The position numbers and the translations under genes were made by a program. The notes under the pieces are model-generated. The model had not been told where the DNA came from. It worked only from the letters and a program-made list of their open reading frames with translations, and ran no database searches. Positions 19,256 through 26,513 of a DNA stretch of 26,513 nucleotides are shown here, piece after piece. Positions within the stretch are counted from its first letter, which is position 1, and every line of letters begins with the position of its first letter. The DNA comes from Cudoniella acicularis (taxonomy: Eukaryota > Ascomycota > Leotiomycetes > Helotiales > Helotiaceae): NCBI GenBank assembly GCA_013054445.1, contig JAAMPI010000763.1:1-26513 (forward strand). Reading direction: 5' to 3'.

Positions 19256-20462
19256 ATGGCACCTAAATCCAACGTCCTCCTTGTGGGGAGTGGTAGTGTT
19301 GGAACCATGGCAGCATATAATCTCGAGAAAGGAGGACTGGCCGTTGTCACTGCCGTCTTGCGATCCAACTATGAAGCTGTGACGAACCAAGGCTTCTCCA
19401 TCACATCCATAGACCATGGATTCGTGACGGGCTGGAAACCAACTCTAAGTACCAACTTCCAACTCAAATCCCTCTACACAAATATCTAACGTATTTCAGT
19501 TCTCAACAAAATCCCAGCAATATCAAAAAAATCATCTCAACCCTTCAACTTCATCGTCGTAACCACCAAAAACATAGCAGACATCCACCCTACCGTCGCC
19601 GAGATGATCGCACCAGCCGTAACACCCGGCCACACAACTATCATGCTCCTGCAAAACGGCCTCAACATCGAGAAGCCTCTCATTGCAGCATTTCCACAAA
19701 ACGTCATCCTCTCTGGCGTCTCCCTCATCGGAGCAACAGAAACCCAACCAGGAAGCATCCTCCACGACGACCGAGATCGTCTCATCGTCGGCCCTTTCAC
19801 CAACCCTAACATTCCCACAGAAACTAGTATCACTGCTGCTAAAAAATTCGTAGAAATATATAGTGCGTCTGGGAAAGTGCATTGCGAGTACAACGAGAAT
19901 GTGGGGTTCGTGAGATGGAGAAAACTAATTTATAATGCTACGTATAATGGGGTTTGTGCTATTACGGGTATGGATACGTCAAGGATGAGATATGCGAAGG
20001 AGCCGATTGAGGATGTGATTAGGCCGTTGATGTGGGAGGTTTGGAATGTTGCTAAGGCGAAGGGGTTTCTGTTGCCCGAGGATATTGTGGAGAAGATGAT
20101 TCATTGTGATCCTGCGGACACGTATTTTAAGCCCAGTATGCAGCAGGATATTGAAAAGGTGGGTTTTCAACTTGGCCATTTGAGAAGTTAGTTTGCTAAT
20201 GACTGTCTAGGGAAATTATATCGAATTTGAGAATATTGTTGGAGAGCCTTTGAGAGAAGCTGAGGCATTGGGTGTCCCTGCACCAGGCTTGAGAATGGTC
20301 TACGGGTTGCTGAAAATATTGCAACTGAAAGTCAAAGAGCAGAAGGAAATTGTGAAGTATCAGCAGCAGGGGGAGGATTCTGCGAAGCCGTCGCTGACCG
20401 TAGAGCCAAACTCGGAGTGCTTTAAATCAACCATAAGTAGAATGATAAAATCTGCTCCGTAA
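19256..20462 (+). CDS. 2-dehydropantoate 2-reductase family (ApbA/PanE) oxidoreductase
   Basis: ApbA/PanE enzymes reduce ketopantoate to pantoate with NADPH on the way to coenzyme A; fungal genomes hold several divergent paralogues, so the exact substrate is uncertain. Three exons: 19256-19448, 19500-20158 and 20211-20462; 1104 nt, 367 residues. The Rossmann motif VLLVGSGSVGTMAAYNLE is at the start (GxGxxG from residue 11). FIVVTTKN carries the Lys expected in the active site, and MLLQNGLNIE is the usual strand/loop after it. The C-terminal domain has RWRKLIYNATYNGVCAIT, then DTSRMRYA. The end includes EFENIVGEPLREAEALGVPA, the conserved C-terminal helix. The start was chosen at the ATG just before the Rossmann fold. 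It converges with the RRM gene, 172 bases apart. Confidence 0.9.
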
Positions 20463-20634
20463 AGGGGCCACGGATCAAGAAATAGTTAATACCACAATGC
20501 ACTGAATTTTCTCGTACCAACCAGTAACTCCTAACAATGCCGCCCATGAAGATTCAGCAAAAGCAAGTGCCAATATCTGCATAAAATCGTATCAACGCCT
20601 CGCCAACCCTATACAATCAACTATCATCAAGAAT

Positions 20635-22528
20635 TTAGGCTGCCTTCTCCTTCTTTGCTTTCTTGCTCTTCTTGACCTTCTCCGCGGGCGCATCGCCATC
20701 CTCAACAACCTTAGCTTCCGTCTTCTTGGCCTTCTTCTCTTTCGGATTTTCCGCTACTTCCTCGTCGACAATAGGTGTAGCAACTTCCTCTGTGACACTT
20801 TCGATGGCCTTTGCGGCCTTTGTCTTCTTGTTTCTCTTCTCTTTGGGCTTCTCAGCTACCTCATCATCTTCAGCGACAGGAGCAGGAGTTTCCTCCGCGA
20901 GGGCCTCAACAGCCTTCGAAGCCTTTACCTTCTTAGCTTTTTTCTCTTTGGGCTTCTCGGTTACCTCTTCATCTTCAGCGATGGGAGCAGGAATATCGGC
21001 AGCAACCTCAACGGCCTTTGCAGCTTTTGTCTTTTTGCTCTTGGCTGGTTTTGGCTCTTCTGCAACAACAGGAGTAAGCTCGTCTGCTGCGATGGCCCCA
21101 ACATCTTTCTTTGCCTTAGACTTCTTCTCTTTCTTCTTTGGCTTTGACGACTCTTCGGCTGCTGGTGCATCATCAGCCTCCTTGATAACCTCGTTAACTG
21201 TCTTGGTGGCCTTGGATTCGCTCGGTTCTTCAATAACAGGAACTGCTTCAATTGCTTGTGGTTTGGCATCGCTGTTCTCGATCAATGCCGGCGTCTCAAC
21301 ATGCTTCTTTGCGACACCTTTGGCAGACTTGATCTTTGGGGCCTCAAATTCGTAGCCAATGTCCTTCAGCTTCTCCGCATTTTTACTCCTCTTCTCTTCC
21401 ATTCGTTCAATGCGCTTCTCCCACTCCTCCTCAGTTACTCCCTGGCTCAACTTCCGACCTTCCATCTTGTTCCATGGAACTTTCTTGAATCGCTTGTTGG
21501 CACCCTTGAACAGATCCTCAGGTAATTGCTCGTCGGGCACAACCTTAACCTTCAACAGATGACCAAACAGAAGATAATTGTCCATGGTCTTCGAAACAAT
21601 ATCGGCAACAGTGGCGGATTCGAATTGGATGAATGCATAATGCTTGCTGGCGCCAGTTTTGCGATTGCGAGATAGACGAAGCTTAAGGATAGTACCAAAT
21701 TGCTTGAAGTACTCTCTCATCTCATGCTCATAGAAACCGTGAGGAATACGTCCAACATAAATAACACCGGGCTTGTCTGAAGCAGCCGACTCGATAGCCT
21801 TTTGGAGCTTCTTTTTATCCTTCTTGCTTAGCTCAACTTTTGGTACTTCTTGACCGGAAGCCAGACCCTGCTCATTGGATTCATCTTCATCGTCTCCTTC
21901 GCTCTCAAAGCCCTTCAAGAGAGCTTCAGTTTGATCGTCAACTTCGAAGTCACTCTCATCCTCTTCGCCATTTGCCTTTTCTGCGTCATCAACAATTGGT
22001 GCTGCGGGCTCAGACTCCTCAGTGTCTGGTTCGGGGTCGGATTTCTTAGACACTTTTGCGGTTTTCTTCGAGGACTTGGAGGCTTTGGAATCGCCATTGG
22101 TAGTAGGTTCGGGTTTGTCTGCATTCGCGGCCTTCTTTGTGGGCTTGGGGCTTTTGGCTTCGCTGTTGGTGGCAGGCTCGGGTTTATCTGCAATCGGGGT
22201 CTTCTTGGTAGCTTTCGCCTTGGAGGGCTTTTCGATCACAGCTTTTGAAGTAGTTTTAGGCTTCTTGACCTCTGCGACGCCAGCATCTTCGGTGGCTGTA
22301 CGATTGACAATTAGCATATAGCAATGTGTGAAATACGAAACTGCAATCACCTTTGCGCTTTTTTACTGGAGCTGTAGCATCAACCTTTTTGACCTTCTTG
22401 ACCTTCTCAGCCCCGCTTTCAGGTATGGAAGCTGCTGCACGGTTAGGCAATGATCGAATTGAAGCATACTTGTATGACCATGAAGGGAACGTACCTTTAC
22501 GCTTCTTTGTCTCAATGTCTTTCCCCAT
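20635..22528 (-). CDS. NOP15: RRM nucleolar protein, Nop15/NIFK type
   Basis: Nop15 binds pre-60S particles and is needed for ITS2 processing. Three exons: 22528-22495, 22434-22351 and 22295-20635, with 60- and 55-nt introns; 592 residues. Start MGKDIETKKRK. Residues 40-160 are low-complexity Lys/Pro/Ala and then acidic. The single RRM spans about 216-293 (RNP2 VIYVGR, RNP1 KHYAFIQF), and the following segment KVVPDEQLPEDLFKGANKRF and KKVPWNKMEGRK is typical of this family. After about residue 440 comes an Ala/Lys/Glu tail with 34-35 residue repeats (EKPKEKKAKKVKASKAVE units), ending KKSKKAKKEKAA. Yeast Nop15 is far shorter (about 220 residues), so both tails are extensions. The symbol rests on the RRM and its flank, not on the tails. 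Confidence 0.85.
20737..21055 (-). repeat. in-frame ~105 bp coding minisatellite in the RRM gene tail
   Basis: The plus-strand motif CTCTTTGGGCTTCTC (or a variant) recurs at 20737, 20839 and 20944, spacings 102 and 105, and weakly near 21037. Each unit encodes a PKEK block, Lys-rich stretch, (A/S)KA(V/I)E, an Ala/Glu/Pro stretch, and E(D/E)EV(A/T)E. Period is a multiple of three, so copy-number change keeps the frame. Confidence 0.75.
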
Positions 22529-24710
22529 TGTGTCTGTAGAAGATACTGCGATTTGTATTGGTAGTTGAAGAAGTTCGCGGAAGCTCGCGAAACTTGCAAC
22601 CACCAAAACTTTTTTTCGGTTGGAAAGTTTCTGCCAAATTTCTTCACCGCCTTCATACCCAAAATAGACGACAGCCTCACTCTCTTCTCCTATAACTAGT
22701 CATTTACCGACAGATAATTGTCTTTTGTTTCGTATTCAATCATGAATACTCATATTTAGACCTCTGGGTTCGGAAATCCCATAACTCTTGGATCGTCTCT
22801 ACTGAATATTTTCAATACTCGCGTAACTCGACACAGGAGACTGCAGAAATAACAGAAACGTACACTTCAATCAAAAAATATAAGGGAGATATATTATTAA
22901 TCAGGAAAATGGTGACTGCTAGAAAGTGTGATGAGCAACGTCGGTAGCGTGAATTGAAAACGGTAAAGTAAACTGAATATTAATGTGCTTCCTCATGCGC
23001 TGTTGCTATTCACTCCTAAAATTGAGGACAAATTTCTTCTACATTCCGTTCATTTTTTAAATTTAAAAAAAACTCTATTACAACTCTCGAGTGGGGTTTT
23101 TCTGTTCTATTTACTCTACTAAATCAATTATTGAGGTACAGTCGCCAATAGAAACGGCTACTGCTCTCATGCGAAACCGTTTCGCAGCCCGGCTTCCGAG
23201 TTTCTAGAGACAACTATTATACCATTATCTTTCTGCTGGAATGTTTCCTCTTAAGACTCAATTTGAAAGACTAGGTAGGCCGTTGTATTCGCGAGGCCGT
23301 TACTGAACTTCAAATCAAGAACCCGCTGGCTAAAACACAAGTGTGAAGCCGAGGAGCATCGGAGGCGAATGGTTTTCGGGATCCGAGTATTTGTCTGCCT
23401 AGAAAGGCAATTTGCGTATACTCACCGACTATTCCTCACCAAATTTGGGCAAACGATCGGCCCATATGGATGAGGAAAGCCGACGAATACCAGCCATCCT
23501 CTCGCTAGAATTTCATCTGATATCTGCTCTCCATAAGCCGAAAAATCCCCAGCCAAGCGGCCTATCAAAACGTGTATCTCTCCCGCAGGACCCATAACCA
23601 AACTCTTATTTAAATAGTGAAATAAGCGAAAATTGATTAAATAACAGTCCAGTTACTCAGTTAACTCTCCTTCGGGGATGACATGGAATGATTCCTCACC
23701 TGCAACCGCATGCTGCGCCGACCCTACGGGGCGGAGGTCCTCTGCCGCTTGATAGCGTTAAGGCCTTTCATGTTATATATCGGGCTGCCTTCTTTTTTTT
23801 GTGTCTTTTTTTTTCGTGACTGTTTTTTTGGTTGTTTTTGGTTGGTGTTGTTGAGACGCGCTCGCTTGTGAATATATATTTCCGAGAAGCGAATTCCCGC
23901 CACTACAANAAAAAAAAAAAGGTACAGAGTGTAACGAAAAAAAAGGCAGCAAAATTTCAGAAAAGCGACAAAATTTTGAAAAGGTGGTGTTGGTCTCGTA
24001 TTACTATAATGGTATCGAGTGAATAAAGATCGAATGTCATTTTCACATCGTAGCTACCAATCCCCGTGCACTTTATAGATCGGGATCCTCTCAAAATATT
24101 TCCGTGTAGTCGTTTTCCTTTCGACAGGCTGAAGGGTGAAATGGGTTCTTTAATTTAGTATGCACTTAAAATATTGCTGGAAAAACGCGGTTGATTCTGA
24201 AATATGTGATGCAGATGGGAGATGTACTGATGTGAAGAAAGTGATATTGTGAACTCCTCTCTCGGGATGACTTGAAAGAAAAGGAAAATAAAGATAATGC
24301 TAGGGTGGACATAGATTGGAATTGAAGTTAATAAAAAAACATGTCCAGCCACGGGCGCATTAAGTTGCCCTGACGATTTTGCTTCGGATTAAGAAACACT
24401 TGTTGTTGAGTTCGGTTACGTGATGCCTGAATGTAACTGGAATCGAGGAAGGAGAGAGCAAGCTTGAAGCGAAGGCATATTTTCTATGATGAATGTAAAC
24501 AAATGTAATATGTTCGACTGATCCCGAGGTAGAATTGCCTGAAGTCTTACAAGTAACTTCTTGGAGTGGACAAAACATTCAGTCTCAAAACACGTGATCG
24601 ACAAACGGAGAACCTGAGAGTTCTACCAAAGTTCGCTTGCTTGCTCTCTCTCTTCAACATACTCAACTCTTCCAAACCGCATTAACGCCAACCACTTTAC
24701 TTACTCCGAA
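22529..24710. other. 2.2 kb intergenic region
   Basis: AT-rich with long A/T homopolymers (for instance near 23060, 23790-23840 and 23910-23920). One ambiguous base (N) is at 23909 next to an A11 run. A short GC-rich segment at 23660-23760 stands out; see findings. CACGTG at 24591-24596 and a CT-rich stretch at 24640-24700 precede the SMN gene. No protein-coding gene is supported. Confidence 0.5.
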
Positions 24711-25533
24711 ATGGCCAACCCTTCTCACACCGAAGTTTGGGACGATTCTGTTCTCGTAAACTCTTGGAACGACGCGCTCGAGGAGTACAAGGTCAGGATC
24801 CCCAGTCTCTATTCATTGCTTAAGAATCGGCTTTACTGACATCGACTAGCGATACCATAGCATTCAGGCTCGGGGAGAGAATGTTGAGAAGGTGTTGAAG
24901 GCACAAGAGAATCAAGGCCGGAAGTCAGTCTCCGCTACGGTAAAATTAAGCAAACAGATGCTCACCTACCCTAGCGGCGAGGAGATGGATTATGAAGAAG
25001 GAGAGCTAGCTGAGGAAGCAGAGCAACCATCCCGAGAAATTCATGCCAAGAAAAACATACCGGAAGAAACGGTTGATCATGACACAAGTTCCCACGGCGC
25101 GGGCCCTGCTGTAAGCCACCAATGGCACCCATGCCTAAAAATGTGAGCCATTTGAATCTTCGAATGGCCCATTTGGGGCTCGATTACCGAAGATCAGATG
25201 GCTTGGCATTCGAAACAGTCTTCATGCGATCCGTGACTGAATCTTATCAAATTCTAGGTTCCGGACAAGCCTTCTTCCCTCCATCAAACATCGACAATTG
25301 GGCCGGAGAGAGGGCCCCCAGCACTGCCACGGCATCTTGTCGGTCAAGGTGAGACAAACATCCGGCCTACAAATGTTCATGGGGATCTACTGACGCGTGG
25401 GTCTTCTAATGCAGTTCACGACGAAGGCTTGAAGAACCTCTTGATGTCATGGTATTATGCAGGGTATTATACAGGGCTATATGAGGGCCAGCAGCAAGGA
25501 ACCGTGGAGAAGCATGCCAAGCATGATAATTGA
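24711..25533 (+). CDS. SMN1: survival motor neuron (SMN) homologue
   Basis: SMN organises, with Gemin2, the complex that loads Sm proteins onto spliceosomal snRNAs. Four exons: 24711-24791, 24850-25110, 25258-25348 and 25415-25533; 552 nt, 183 residues. The N-terminus has the Gemin2-binding pattern EVWDDSVLVNSWNDALEEYK (residues 8-27). The middle is acidic and unstructured; a Pro-rich PPALPRHL segment precedes the splice. The C-terminus is the oligomerising YG box, LLMSWYYAGYYTGLYEG (residues 153-169), which is diagnostic. There is no Tudor domain, as in S. pombe Smn1. Introns are 58, 147 and 66 nt; the second (GTAAGC...TTCTAG, phase 0) is inferred because it alone brings PPALPRHL and the YG box into frame. 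All other joins carry GT-AG ends. Confidence 0.9.
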
Positions 25534-26513
25534 GGAGGATCTAGCACGCATTGGGGGGATTTACTCGGTAGTCTGCGACAATTATAGTTTGGGCCATCTG
25601 ATAACCATGGTGGGTGTGGAGTCCGAGCTCTAACGGACGATTGGCAAGTGTCACTGCATCAGAGATGAGATAAGCTCAAGAAGAAACAAAGCACCCGAAG
25701 AGCTGTTTCAAGATCAGATTGTGAGGGAGCCGCCTGCCGCCGGACGTTTTGACTGGCCTCGCTTCATGTAGGGTGGGGAATCTAAAGCTTTTAAGTTTAC
25801 AACCGTGTATCCAGTCTCCAGAGTGCAGCCACAGAGGATTTTGAGGGTGTCATAGTGTCAAAGAGGAATGGCAGAGTGACAGACAAATGCGCAGAAATTG
25901 AGGCTCACCGGCATCGGGGCATCGCTGCATCGCAGGTTTGGGTTTTTTTTTTCTCGTGATCAGACCTCTGCAACGCGTGGCTTGAGGCTATCATATCAAA
26001 TCAAATCCATCTCGCCGGCCGGAGAATGCTTCTTGCGCAAGGCTCCCTGCTGCGCCCGCTGGCAAACTGCCCTTCCGTTGCCCGGCTGCAACAATCCCAT
26101 CTTCAGCTCAGCAGCTGCCATCTGAAGAAATTGCCGTGTGCCAGAAGTAGCAGTTGGACTGTTGGCGCTCTCGTTGATGCGGGTGTCCTGGTCTCGAGAC
26201 GTTGGCACTGACATGATCCGAACATGAGACGTCGCTGGGACGAACTTTAAAACAATCTGTGTCAGGACCATCGCCTCCAGAAGAGCTTGGGGTCCTGGGC
26301 GCGCCGTGCGACCTCTCATAGCATCTCGCTTAGCCGGTGCCGCTCCCTCGCGCCTCTCTAGACGTTGCACACCCCCCTTCAAAGACCCCTTTTCGGCCCA
26401 GCCTCTCTCGTTAGCGCGGGGATGTCACCAAGGGTCCAGATGCGGCGCACCGGATGGCAGCATGGAATTCGTCCAAAAGCCGCGCTGCCGTTTGCTTGCC
26501 TTGCTCGCATGGC
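25534..26513. other. region without a supported gene
   Basis: This contains the 3' side of the SMN gene and then sequence that is more GC-rich than the region to its left, with many scattered short open frames and no motif I recognise. A 128-codon minus-strand frame at 25996-26382 has Arg/Ala-rich, low-information content and is probably chance. The last bases may be the start of a neighbouring gene outside the window. Confidence 0.4.

Noticed and set aside
20663..21355. 230-codon plus-strand open frame rich in Ser, Phe and Ala
   Set aside because: It is the antisense shadow of the Lys/Ala/Glu-rich tail of the RRM protein.
25996..26382. 128-codon minus-strand open frame at the right end
   Set aside because: Low-information Arg/Ala-rich composition, no domain, GC-rich context that favours chance open frames.
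1..26513. CRISPR array, rRNA or tRNA genes, bacterial-type operons
   Set aside because: None seen; gene structure is eukaryotic with spliceosomal introns and repeats lack spacer organisation.

Overview
The window is nuclear DNA of a filamentous ascomycete (Pezizomycotina; Leotiomycetes is my guess from the look of the proteins, not something I could test). The reasons are short GT-AG introns of about 45-210 nt with CTRAY-like branch sites, conserved fungal housekeeping proteins, GHMP, RRM and SMN families of eukaryotic type, and CT-rich promoter stretches. There is no operon structure. Neighbouring genes are mostly divergent or convergent.

Layout. 1-3530: no convincing intact gene; a G-rich telomere-like tract, a degenerate ~110-150 bp repeat and a possible transposase scrap. 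3531-4196 (-): VFA1, a Vps4-associated protein, with a one-base frameshift at a T9 run. 4569-6457 (+): ARG4, argininosuccinate lyase, six exons including one of 16 nt. 6632-8163 (+): decayed coding remnants. 8756-11877 (+): a decayed gene for a long coiled-coil protein with at least four in-frame stops. 12361-12640: a ~72 bp degenerate tandem repeat. 13030-14253 (-): mevalonate diphosphate decarboxylase. 14518-15374 (+): mitochondrial cytochrome c1/c heme lyase. 15571-17427 (-): a RUS/DUF647 membrane protein, five exons including one of 13 nt. 17880-18817 (-): a broken F-box-like gene. 19256-20462 (+): a ketopantoate-reductase family enzyme. 20635-22528 (-): an RRM nucleolar protein (Nop15/NIFK type) with repetitive Lys/Ala-rich tails. 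22529-24710: a long intergenic region with homopolymers and one N. 24711-25533 (+): an SMN homologue with a clear YG box. 25534-26513: nothing recognised.

The intact genes are unrelated housekeeping functions (arginine and sterol synthesis, heme attachment, ribosome assembly, snRNP assembly), so I see no functional cluster and no new multi-gene system. The most useful observations are two spliced microexons, a set of frame changes that all fall at A/T homopolymers and each need one base fewer, a block of decaying genes between ARG4 and MVD1 whose stops look like C-to-T changes, and an SMN gene that only becomes visible when four exons are joined.
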